A stretch of DNA of 7,156 bases from JBFWIL01 sp050256015 (GCA_050256015.1 JBFWIL010000141.1:1-7156), one strand, 5' to 3'. Counted from the stretch's first letter, positions 1 to 5,993 are shown. Notes: generated by a model from the letters alone, not told the origin. Numbers and translations are program-made.

Positions 1-20
1 TTTAAGCATCCCGGAAATAT

Positions 21-28
21 TAACTTTG
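21..28 (+). promoter_or_regulatory. Bacteroidota-type -7 promoter element
   Basis: The bases TAACTTTG match the Bacteroidota primary-sigma -7 consensus TAnnTTTG at all six fixed positions. Transcription would begin near base 35, leaving a leader of about 14 bases before the ATG at 49. The -33 element would lie at or beyond the left edge of the window and cannot be judged. The box helps decide the start of the HEAT-repeat gene. Confidence 0.6.
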
Positions 29-48
29 CCGTTATCAAAAAGCAACAA

Positions 49-573
49 ATGACAACCAATAAATTCCAAAAGCTTCAGACAGAAACGGTAAAACAGCTTC
101 AATCCGGTGATTTGGAACAGGTAAATGAAGCACTCCGTGAAATACGGGAAAATGGGAATACCGCTTATTTACCGGTTCTTTTTGAATTGCTGGCAGCAAA
201 CAGCCGGGAATCGATCAGACAAGCCATATACGGTTTGCTGGCCGAACTGAAACAGAGGGAGGCTGTTCCCCTGCTCGTTGAAGCCATACAAGACCCGCAC
301 TACGCCGGGTTCCGGGTTCCCATAGTCTCGGCCTGCTGGGAAAATGGACTGGATTACAGCTTTTATCTTTCCGTTTTTGTGGATCTGGTCATTCAAAAGG
401 ACTTCCGGCTGGCCTTTGAAGCCTACACAGTAATTACCAACATGAACGGAAAAATTACCAGGGATTGTCTTGAACGGGAAAGCAAAAAATTAAAAGAAGC
501 GCTGCCGCATGCCGGAAACAGAACTGAACTGCTGCAGGATCTGCTGAATTTCCTTCCGGAACTGCAAGCCTGA
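49..573 (+). CDS. HEAT-repeat domain protein
   Basis: This predicts a 174-residue soluble protein made almost wholly of amphipathic helices, with no signal peptide or membrane segment. Paired helices of HEAT type can be followed at about residues 20-50, 52-82 and 85-118. The second is clearest, with alternating leucine, isoleucine and alanine ending in a proline- and leucine-rich second helix. Residues 138-174 form charged helices. HEAT arrays normally act as protein-binding scaffolds; no catalytic motif is visible, so no specific role can be given. The ATG at 49 is chosen because a perfect -7 box lies just upstream. The frame is nevertheless open to the window edge, so a longer form cannot be excluded. 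There is no Shine-Dalgarno, which is usual in Bacteroidota. The gene converges on the DHODH-like gene, 104 bases away. Confidence 0.8.
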   Translation: MTTNKFQKLQTETVKQLQSGDLEQVNEALREIRENGNTAYLPVLFELLAANSRESIRQAIYGLLAELKQREAVPLLVEAIQDPHYAGFRVPIVSACWENGLDYSFYLSVFVDLVIQKDFRLAFEAYTVITNMNGKITRDCLERESKKLKEALPHAGNRTELLQDLLNFLPELQA

Positions 574-677
574 ACCAGCTGCAATCACATAAGCTTTATA
601 ACGGAAAAATACAGGAACGGGCACCTGATTTCGTACAACCCCGGAAAACGGTTGCATCGTACATAGGTAATGCTACC
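574..677. other. Convergent intergenic spacer without a clear terminator
   Basis: This spacer lies between the ends of two convergent genes. It holds a weak inverted repeat, CAACC at 636-640 against GGTTG at 650-654, flanked by two copies of TCGTAC (631-636 and 657-662). No T tract follows on either strand, so it is not a convincing intrinsic terminator. Nothing else is recognisable. Confidence 0.4.
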
Positions 678-1664
678 CTAGTCTCTTCCGGAAAAATACT
701 TCATAAACTGGGCCCGTTCATAAAGGAAAGGATCAGGAATCCGGGCATAGGACAGACGTCCCCTAAAATCATCAATTCCGGAAAAATTCCATTTGTCCAT
801 GAATGTCTCCAGCTCCTGAATAATGCCGGTTATAATCCGCGTTCCGTTTAGGTATACCGTTGAACACAGCTGGGCAGTCCGGGCTCCGGCCAGCAGGGTC
901 TTGATCACGGCATCACCGTCATGAATACCGGTTGAAGCAGAAATCTCCAGCCCAGGCAGGGCTGCACTTACAATGCCGGTCCACCGGAGAGTTTTGCGCA
1001 AATCCCCGGGATTGCTGAACAACCCGGAAGGGCCAAGCTCCAAACGCTCCAGATTAATATCGGGTTCATAAAAACGATTAAACAAAGTCACAGCCACGGC
1101 TCCGTGAGCCATCAGTTGTTCGGTTACTGATACCAGGTTGGTAAAATAGGAACCAAGCTTCACGGAAACCGGAATTCTGACTTTCTTTTTAACCGCATCC
1201 AGTACATCCAGATAACGCTTTTCAATTGATGCCGAACTTTCATTACGTCCGGTTGGCAAGTAGAAAAGATTCAATTCCAGAGCATCGGCTCCTGCAGCTT
1301 CAAATTCCGTGGCAAATCCGGTCCATTCCTTAGGGGAAGTACAGTTAATGCTGGCAATCAGGGGAATATTCGTTTTTTTCCGGGCCTGTCGCAACAGGTC
1401 AAGATGTGCCTCAACGGAATGGGAACGGGTATAACTCCGGATATAATCTGCTGCCTCCGGATACCGGTTCTGCGGATCCTTTCCCAGCAGATGGTCAACC
1501 TCTCCCAGAATCTGTTCCTCAAATAACGATTTCAGAATCACGGCAGCCGCACCGGCCTGCTCCAGGCCCGCAATTTTATCCACACCGGCGGTAAGTCCGG
1601 AACTGCCCACAATAAGCGGATTTTTGAGTTTCAGTCCCATATAGCTTGTCTCGAGCTTCCCCAT
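678..1664 (-). CDS. Dihydroorotate dehydrogenase-like flavoprotein, not a typical PyrD
   Basis: The 328-residue protein has the TIM-barrel layout of class 1 dihydroorotate dehydrogenases. The N-terminal strand (YMGLKLKNPLIVGSSGLT) starts at about residue 8, a lysine in ILKSLFEEQ is at 45, VKLGSY has lysine 169, and the C-terminal FMN-phosphate region spans about 241-270 (ISASTGIHDGD, then AQLCSTV). True PyrD enzymes carry an Asn-x-Ser/Cys-x-Pro-Asn loop supplying catalytic and orotate-binding residues. Here that position reads ELNLFYLPT (130-138), without the catalytic Ser/Cys or the final Asn. FMN binding is therefore likely, but pyrimidine synthesis is doubtful, and the natural substrate is unknown. 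Databases tend to call such proteins dihydroorotate dehydrogenase-like. The ATG at 1664 gives a typical N-terminus. The gene sits 43 bases downstream of yggS on the same strand, probably as one transcript. There is no signal peptide, so it is presumably cytoplasmic. Confidence 0.88.
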   Translation of the reverse strand: MGKLETSYMGLKLKNPLIVGSSGLTAGVDKIAGLEQAGAAAVILKSLFEEQILGEVDHLLGKDPQNRYPEAADYIRSYTRSHSVEAHLDLLRQARKKTNIPLIASINCTSPKEWTGFATEFEAAGADALELNLFYLPTGRNESSASIEKRYLDVLDAVKKKVRIPVSVKLGSYFTNLVSVTEQLMAHGAVAVTLFNRFYEPDINLERLELGPSGLFSNPGDLRKTLRWTGIVSAALPGLEISASTGIHDGDAVIKTLLAGARTAQLCSTVYLNGTRIITGIIQELETFMDKWNFSGIDDFRGRLSYARIPDPFLYERAQFMKYFSGRD

Positions 1665-1666
1665 AA

Positions 1667-1680
1667 CAAATAATTATTTG
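1667..1680. repeat. 14-bp perfect palindrome before the DHODH-like gene
   Basis: CAAATAATTATTTG equals its own reverse complement and ends two bases before the start codon at 1664. It lies inside the 43-base gap to yggS. With no loop it is a poor RNA hairpin but could be a dimer-binding operator. Chance is a real alternative because the spacer is very AT-rich. Confidence 0.3.
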
Positions 1681-1707
1681 ATTAATGCGTTCAATTACTC
1701 CATAAAT

Positions 1708-2376
1708 TCATGGCTTTCGCTCTCCGAAAATCAGACTACCGACACGGACCAGCGTACTTCCTTCTTCCACAGCCAGCGGATAATCTCCCGACATGCCCAT
1801 CGAAATTTCCGAAAAAGAATTCTGCCTGCCAAAAAAATCCTGTTTAATCTTCCCGAATATGGATTTCAGTTCCCGGAATTCTGCTCTGACCAATTCCTGA
1901 TCGAAAGTGTTAGTAGCCATTCCCATCACCCCGCAAATATCCACATGCTCCAATGCAGCAAAATCAGCTGATGCAAACATCTCCCGGGCTTCTGTCATAC
2001 TGAACCCGTATTTGGATTCTTCCCGGGCAATATGGAACTGGAGAAGACAGGATATCCTCCGCTTGTTCTTCCGGCCTTCCCGATCGATTGTTCTCAGCAG
2101 TTTAAAGGAATCCACACTGTGAATAAGGCTGATAAAGGGTGCAATAAACCGGACTTTGTTGGTTTGCAGGTGACCTATAAAATGCCACTCCACATCCTCC
2201 GGAAGCAGCCCGTGCTTGCCCGTCAGCTCCTGAACCTTGTTTTCTCCGAAAATACGCTGTCCGGCCCGGTAGGCCTCCAGCAAATCCTCTGCCGGTCTGG
2301 TTTTTGACACCGCAACCAGACGAATTCCCTCTCCCAATTCCGCTTTTATCCGTATAATCTGATCGGCTATTCCCAT
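1708..2376 (-). CDS. yggS: YggS/PLPBP family PLP homeostasis protein
   Basis: This encodes a 222-residue protein with the single-domain fold-type III PLP-binding barrel of the YggS (COG0325, PROSC) family. These proteins bind pyridoxal phosphate without known catalysis and keep free PLP and amino-acid pools balanced in the cytoplasm. The PLP lysine is residue 25 in LVAVSKT. Other family motifs follow in order: IFGENKVQEL, EWHFIGHLQTNKV, IHSVDS, GVMGMATNT, and the C-terminal SMGMSGDYPLAVEEGSTLVRVGSLIFGER. The ATG at 2376 is preferred. An in-frame TTG at 2397 would add seven residues, but it overlaps a perfect -7 box and the shorter form fits family N-termini. The gene is divergent from pabB and is followed by the DHODH-like gene 43 bases on, suggesting an operon. 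Family assignment is secure. Confidence 0.95.
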   Translation of the reverse strand: MGIADQIIRIKAELGEGIRLVAVSKTRPAEDLLEAYRAGQRIFGENKVQELTGKHGLLPEDVEWHFIGHLQTNKVRFIAPFISLIHSVDSFKLLRTIDREGRKNKRRISCLLQFHIAREESKYGFSMTEAREMFASADFAALEHVDICGVMGMATNTFDQELVRAEFRELKSIFGKIKQDFFGRQNSFSEISMGMSGDYPLAVEEGSTLVRVGSLIFGERKP

Positions 2377-2394
2377 AATGAAGCATTTGATCTG

Positions 2395-2402
2395 CAAATC
2401 TA
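2395..2402 (-). promoter_or_regulatory. -7 promoter element for yggS
   Basis: Read on the - strand the bases are TAGATTTG, matching TAnnTTTG at all fixed positions. Transcription would start near 2388, giving a leader of about 12 bases to the ATG at 2376. No good -33 TTTG is present at the usual spacing; the nearest one (2414-2417) is only 11 bases away. The same spacing of box and start codon is seen at the HEAT gene. Confidence 0.55.
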
Positions 2403-2484
2403 CAAAAGCCGGACAAACCTGCCATTATTTTCCGGATTATTTGTACTCGGAAAAACAACGGGCATCCACTTTCCTGTTTTTATA

Positions 2485-2492
2485 TATCTTTA
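2485..2492 (+). promoter_or_regulatory. Possible -7 element for pabBC
   Basis: TATCTTTA matches five of six fixed positions of TAnnTTTG. It lies just before the pabB ATG at 2500, so the message would be leaderless or nearly so, or would use the in-frame ATG at 2521. No -33 element is visible at the expected distance, so this is tentative. Confidence 0.35.
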
Positions 2493-2499
2493 TCCCGAC

Positions 2500-3474
2500 A
2501 TGAACCGCATATGCAGACATATGGTTTCCCGGATGAATAAATTGGGCACGCAAAAGCAGCCTTTTGTTTTTCTGTTCGATTTCATGCTGGAACGCCCCCT
2601 TCTGTTCCGCTGGGAAGAAAGCGGCACCCATCTGCTCTGGAAAACCCCGCTTCACCGCAATTATGAAATTCGCCCGGCCGTATCCACCCCCTTTAGCTGG
2701 AACAGACATCCGGTTTCCTTTGCCTGTTATCAGACTGCATTTAACCGGGTCATGGCGGAAATTATGAAAGGAAACAGCTACCTTCTGAACCTGACCATGC
2801 CAACCAGAATATTCTGTGAACTTAAGCCGGAGGAACTGTTTTCCCTTTGTCATGCACCATACCTGGTATACCTGAAAGATCATTTTCTGTGCTTTTCTCC
2901 GGAAATTTTTGTCCGTATAGAGCAAAACAGCATCCGTTCTTATCCGATGAAGGGAACCGTAAATGCAGAAATTCCGAAAGCAGAGGAAAGACTGCTGAAC
3001 AACCGCAAGGAAAGGGCAGAACACGCCACCATCGTTGATTTGATACGCAACGACCTGAGCCGGGTAGCCCAAAAAGTTGAAGTAATCCGGTATGGTTACC
3101 TGGACCGGATCAGGTCCAACAGCGGATCACTGCTGCAGATGAGTTCGGAGATAACCGGCAGCCTGGCGCCCGACTGGATTGAACATCTGGGAGATCTATT
3201 TATGAAATTGCTACCGGCCGGATCGGTCAGCGGTGCTCCCAAGCGCAAAACCGTTGAAATCATCCGGCATACGGAACCTTATGAGCGCGGTTATTATTCC
3301 GGAGTCTTCGGAATTTTCGACGGAAAGACGGTCGACAGTTGCGTGCTGATCCGTTACCTGGAGAACCAGAACAGACAGTTGATTTACAAAAGCGGGGGAG
3401 GAATTACCCATCTGAGTAGCTGCGAAGAAGAATATGAAGAACTGATCCGGAAAATTTATGTGCCGCTTGCTTGA
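2500..3474 (+). CDS. pabB: Aminodeoxychorismate synthase component I (PabB)
   Basis: PabB converts chorismate to 4-amino-4-deoxychorismate, using ammonia from a glutamine amidotransferase partner, in p-aminobenzoate and folate synthesis. The 324-residue protein carries the chorismate-binding domain. It shows GNSYLLNLT (91-99), PMKGT (149-153), IVDLIRNDLSRVA (178-190), LPAGSVSGAPK (238-248) and ERGYYSGVFG (262-271). Lysine 151 in PMKGT corresponds to the PabB active-site lysine; anthranilate synthase TrpE has alanine there, which favours PabB over TrpE. It is shorter than the roughly 450-residue E. coli enzyme because most of the N-terminal domain is reduced, as in other Bacteroidota. The start at 2500 fits that short N-terminus; the ATG at 2521 is possible. 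The 3' end overlaps pabC by 17 bases, implying coupled translation. No pabA lies in the window, so the glutaminase may be encoded elsewhere or shared with TrpG. Confidence 0.94.
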   Translation: MNRICRHMVSRMNKLGTQKQPFVFLFDFMLERPLLFRWEESGTHLLWKTPLHRNYEIRPAVSTPFSWNRHPVSFACYQTAFNRVMAEIMKGNSYLLNLTMPTRIFCELKPEELFSLCHAPYLVYLKDHFLCFSPEIFVRIEQNSIRSYPMKGTVNAEIPKAEERLLNNRKERAEHATIVDLIRNDLSRVAQKVEVIRYGYLDRIRSNSGSLLQMSSEITGSLAPDWIEHLGDLFMKLLPAGSVSGAPKRKTVEIIRHTEPYERGYYSGVFGIFDGKTVDSCVLIRYLENQNRQLIYKSGGGITHLSSCEEEYEELIRKIYVPLA

Positions 3475-4060
3475 GACCCTAAAAATTGAAAACGGCCTTA
3501 TCTGTAATGCCGCATACCATAACCGCCGGATGAACGCCGCCCGGAAGGAGTTGTTCGGCATAACATCTCCACTGATCCTTGAACAGGAAATCCGTATTCC
3601 GGATGCATACCGCAAGGGAACCGTTCGCTGCAGGGTAATCTGCAGTCAGCAGCTTGAAGAGATCAGCCTCATTCCCTTTGTCCCCCGCACTATAAAAAAA
3701 ATGAAAACCATACAGCACAACCGGATCGACTATCACCTGAAGCTGGAAGACAGAAGCCTGCTTCATGCCCTGTATGCCCGCAAGGGGGAAGCAGATGAAA
3801 TCATTATCATCAAAAACGGACTGGTAACCGACTGCACGATCGGAAACCTGGTCTTTTATGACGGGAAGGGTTGGATCACCCCTGATACGCCGCTGCTGGA
3901 AGGGACCCAACGCCAGGTACTGCTGGAAAGCGGGAAAATCAGGGCGGAGAGAATCCTGAAAAGCGAACTTCCGTCCTTTTCTTATGCGGGGATTATCAAT
4001 GCGTTTTATAAACCCGGCAACATGCCTCTTATTAGCTCCAAGAACATTCTAATTGAATAG
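3458..4060 (+). CDS. pabC: Aminodeoxychorismate lyase-like class-IV aminotransferase (PabC)
   Basis: This PLP enzyme is expected to split 4-amino-4-deoxychorismate into p-aminobenzoate and pyruvate, the step after PabB. The 200-residue product is a compact class-IV aminotransferase-fold protein; the E. coli enzyme is about 270 residues. The N-terminus (MCRLLETLKIENGL) and the YHNRRMNAARKELFG segment are typical of Bacteroidota forms. By alignment from memory with E. coli PabC (lysine followed four residues later by arginine), lysine 95 in KLEDR should be the PLP lysine. The motif ADEIIIIKNGLVTDCTIGNLVF (112-133) corresponds to the cofactor-binding strand, with Asp125 where E. coli has Glu. 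TPDTPLLEGTQRQ (141-153) is the other family landmark. The ATG at 3458 lies inside the end of pabB in another frame. The fusion-like coupling with PabB makes a branched-chain aminotransferase role unlikely. Confidence 0.9.
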   Translation: MCRLLETLKIENGLICNAAYHNRRMNAARKELFGITSPLILEQEIRIPDAYRKGTVRCRVICSQQLEEISLIPFVPRTIKKMKTIQHNRIDYHLKLEDRSLLHALYARKGEADEIIIIKNGLVTDCTIGNLVFYDGKGWITPDTPLLEGTQRQVLLESGKIRAERILKSELPSFSYAGIINAFYKPGNMPLISSKNILIE

Positions 4061-4091
4061 TGCGTTTCCAAAGATGCCAGAAAAATTGATA

Positions 4092-4113
4092 GTCTGTCAC
4101 TTACACAACAGAC
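4092..4113 (+). other. Inverted repeat after pabC
   Basis: GTCTGT (4092-4097) and ACAGAC (4108-4113) could form a six-pair stem with a ten-base loop, 31 bases after the pabC stop. No T tract follows directly. A separate A9-CTA-T7 stretch (4130-4148) is the only T-rich candidate for ending the pabBC message, and its stem would be A:T pairs only. Neither is a convincing intrinsic terminator. Confidence 0.25.
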
Positions 4114-4168
4114 AAGCCTGCAATCGGATAAAAAAAAACTATTTTTTTCAGGAATACCGCAGAACCTG

Positions 4169-4198
4169 TTTGTTTATTCGCTCATTTTCGTATTTTTC
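4169..4198 (+). promoter_or_regulatory. Promoter for the acidic-protein gene
   Basis: A -33 TTTG (4169-4172) and a -7 TATTTTTC (4191-4198, five of six fixed bases) are separated by 18 bases, close to the Bacteroidota arrangement. Transcription would start around 4204-4206, giving a leader of about 66 bases before the ATG at 4272. That is much longer than the leaders inferred for yggS and the HEAT gene. Confidence 0.5.
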
Positions 4199-4231
4199 GA
4201 GCAAATTATAAACGATAAAATTCATCATCAT

Positions 4232-4252
4232 ACAGGACCGGCGTGATCCTGT
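4232..4252 (+). promoter_or_regulatory. Leader hairpin upstream of the Shine-Dalgarno
   Basis: ACAGGA (4232-4237) and TCCTGT (4247-4252) form a six-pair stem with a nine-base loop, ending four bases before the AGGAGG at 4257. In the transcript it could affect ribosome access or message stability. Its 3' arm also contains CCT, which could pair with the Shine-Dalgarno in an alternative fold. Function is inferred from position only. Confidence 0.35.
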
Positions 4253-4256
4253 GAAA

Positions 4257-4262
4257 AGGAGG
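4257..4262 (+). promoter_or_regulatory. Strong Shine-Dalgarno sequence
   Basis: AGGAGG lies nine bases before the ATG at 4272, which favours this start over the in-frame GTG at 4251. Such a strong site is unusual in Bacteroidota, and none of the other genes here has one. Confidence 0.6.
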
Positions 4263-4271
4263 AATACAAAC

Positions 4272-4646
4272 ATGATACCCAGCAGCAAACCAAGAGTAAT
4301 CAAAGATTACGAGAAGTTAGATGAAGCCATAAAAGAGCAAATAAAACTGGTCTATCCGAACGGCTTCAGTCAGCATCTTATTTCCTTTACAAACAAGAAT
4401 GGCCTGCTGGTCAGCGCGCTGCCATTCGAAACAGATGAAAAATACTATCTGGTCCGGATGACAACACAGGAGGCTATCGACATAATCAGCGAAGACGATG
4501 ACTATGACGACGAAGGCACACTAAAAGATGAATCCAGAGAGGCCTATGAAGACAAATATGCCGAGCTTGATTACATTCCGGACAATATAGATGAGGAGGA
4601 AGACCCGGACTATAACGATGATGAGGATAACGAAGATGATAAATAA
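4272..4646 (+). CDS. Small acidic conserved hypothetical protein
   Basis: The 124-residue product has two parts. Residues 1-72 look like a folded domain (MIPSSKPRVIKDYEKLDEAI, then IKLVYPNGFSQHLISFTN, SALPFETDEKYYLVRMT and a final helix). Residues 74-124 are strongly acidic: 7 of 8 are Asp/Glu in EDDDYDDE (74-81), and 13 of 18 in the tail 107-124. I recall similar proteins in Bacteroidales genomes without an assigned function, but could not check. No enzyme motif, signal peptide or membrane segment is visible. An acidic tail of this sort can mimic nucleic acid, bind basic proteins or bind divalent cations; none of these can be chosen from sequence. The ATG at 4272 is picked for its AGGAGG nine bases upstream; the GTG at 4251 would lie inside the leader hairpin. 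The gene has its own promoter and terminator, so it appears to be a single-gene unit. Confidence 0.85.
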   Translation: MIPSSKPRVIKDYEKLDEAIKEQIKLVYPNGFSQHLISFTNKNGLLVSALPFETDEKYYLVRMTTQEAIDIISEDDDYDDEGTLKDESREAYEDKYAELDYIPDNIDEEEDPDYNDDEDNEDDK

Positions 4647-4663
4647 TCCTCCAGAATAACGAT

Positions 4664-4700
4664 AAAAAAAAAGACCCGGAAATATTTCGGGTCTTTTTTT
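4664..4700. terminator. Bidirectional intrinsic terminator
   Basis: GACCCG (4673-4678) pairs with CGGGTC (4688-4693) around a nine-base loop. The stem is flanked by nine A on the left and seven T on the right, so both strands show a stem followed by a T tract. It lies 17 bases after the acidic-protein stop and about 13 bases from the DUF1015 stop, so it can serve both convergent genes. Confidence 0.88.
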
Positions 4701-4713
4701 CAGACTGTATGGG

Positions 4714-5964
4714 CTAATCCAGCTTATTGATGACCAGCCCGGACCGGAGTTTGGGCTCAAACCAGGTGGTCTTTGGCGGCATGATGTTCCCGCTGTCGGC
4801 AATGGCAATAAGCTGTTTCATTGATACCGGATACAAGGCAAAGGCCACTTTCATCTCCCTGTTGTCTACACGCCGTTTCAGTTCTTCCAGTCCCCTGATC
4901 CCTCCAACAAAATCAATCCGGCTTGAAGTACGCAGATCTTCAATTGCAAATACCGGTTTAAGGATCTTGCGGAAAAGAATGGTGACATCGAGTACTCCAA
5001 TGGGATCCCGATCGTCACAGGTTCCTTTCCGGGCAGTGAGCCGGTACCAGCTACCTTCCAGATACATGCTGAATTCATGAAGCCGACCCGGTTTATAAGG
5101 CTTGTCTCCCATGGCATCCACCACAAAGGCCGTTTCCAGCCGATCTAACAATTCCTCCCGGCTAAGTCCGTTCATATCACGGATCAGCCGGTTATAATCA
5201 ATGATCTGAAGCTGGTTGTCCGGGAAATGGACCGCCATAAAATAGTTATATGCTTCCTCCCCGGTATGTCTGGGATTCTGCGCCTTTTTTTCCTGTCCGA
5301 TCCGGGCGGCTGCCGCAGTCCGGTGATGACCGTCAGCCACATAGGTATAAGAAACTTCCTCCGAAAAAAGCCTTTCAATCTCCCTGTTGGTTTTCGGATC
5401 GCAGATCGTCCAGAAATGATGACCGAAACCGTCTTCAGTCACAAAATCGTAATCGGGCTGCTGGTTATTAACCACTCCGGACACGATGGCATCAATTTCC
5501 GGAACAGCCTTATATGAAAAAAACACCGGTTCTATATTTGCATTCAGCCAGCGAGTCAGCACCATACGGTCTTCCTCCTTATCCGGACGGGTCAGCTCAT
5601 GCTTCCTTATTACACCGGAATGGTAATCCTCACAGGAGGCAGCCCCGACGATCCCATACTGTGTCCGTCCGTTCATAGTCTGGGCGTAAATATAAAAACA
5701 TGGATCAGGATCCTGTTTCAGCCAGCCTTTTGCCTGGAACTGTTCAAAACCCGCCAGAGCCTGCCTGTATACCTGATCCGAATGAATATCGGTACCCTCC
5801 GGACAATCGATCTCGGCCCGGGTAATATGTAAAAGCGAACAGGCCTTCCCTTCAGCCATCCGGGCTGCCTCCCGGGAATTCATCACATCATAGGGAAGAC
5901 AGGACAGCTCTGCAGCTATTTCCTCAGGTGGACGAAAACCCCTAAATGGTTTAACCTTTGCCAT
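4714..5964 (-). CDS. DUF1015 family protein, partner of SerC
   Basis: The 416-residue protein is a full-length DUF1015 (PF06245) member. It opens with VKPFRGFRPP and LPYDVMNSREA (23-33). A central RKHELTRPDKEEDRM (120-134) and the hallmark VADGHHRTAAA (209-219) follow. It ends with IMPPKTTWFEPKLRSGL (394-410). It appears cytoplasmic, with no signal peptide or membrane helix. The DGHHR motif resembles the GxHR/ERR box of ParB-like proteins, a fold that includes the free-serine kinases SerK and SbnI. The gene begins 29 bases after serC on the same strand, so co-transcription is likely. A role in serine or phosphoserine metabolism is a reasonable inference, but the activity is not shown by sequence. 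The neighbouring serA often expected in Bacteroidales between serC and this gene is absent here. Transcription probably ends at the terminator at 4664-4700. Confidence 0.9.
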   Translation of the reverse strand: MAKVKPFRGFRPPEEIAAELSCLPYDVMNSREAARMAEGKACSLLHITRAEIDCPEGTDIHSDQVYRQALAGFEQFQAKGWLKQDPDPCFYIYAQTMNGRTQYGIVGAASCEDYHSGVIRKHELTRPDKEEDRMVLTRWLNANIEPVFFSYKAVPEIDAIVSGVVNNQQPDYDFVTEDGFGHHFWTICDPKTNREIERLFSEEVSYTYVADGHHRTAAAARIGQEKKAQNPRHTGEEAYNYFMAVHFPDNQLQIIDYNRLIRDMNGLSREELLDRLETAFVVDAMGDKPYKPGRLHEFSMYLEGSWYRLTARKGTCDDRDPIGVLDVTILFRKILKPVFAIEDLRTSSRIDFVGGIRGLEELKRRVDNREMKVAFALYPVSMKQLIAIADSGNIMPPKTTWFEPKLRSGLVINKLD

Positions 5965-5993
5965 TCAATTTAAGTTGTCTTTTTAATTCCTGC

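Noticed and set aside
678..1664. Calling the DHODH-like gene pyrD
   Set aside because: The catalytic and orotate-binding loop of PyrD is missing, so the symbol would imply an activity the sequence does not support.
1678..2307. Open frames on the + strand opposite yggS
   Set aside because: They are shadows of a secure YggS gene, and none has family motifs or a promoter of its own.
2437..3072. A 211-codon open frame on the - strand opposite pabB
   Set aside because: It lies fully across the yggS/pabB spacer and pabB, reads as a low-complexity mix of Phe, Lys and Cys with no family motif, and the opposite strand encodes unmistakable PabB motifs.
3211..3910. Open frames on the - strand opposite the pabB end and pabC
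   Set aside because: They mirror well-conserved coding sequence, overlap the pabB/pabC junction and show no recognisable domain.
4130..4148. A9-CTA-T7 stretch as a pabBC terminator
   Set aside because: The stem would consist only of A:T pairs with a three-base loop, too weak to call as an intrinsic terminator.
4727..5832. Several + strand open frames opposite the DUF1015 gene
   Set aside because: All lie within a full-length conserved - strand gene and have unnatural composition (rich in Arg, Pro and Ser).
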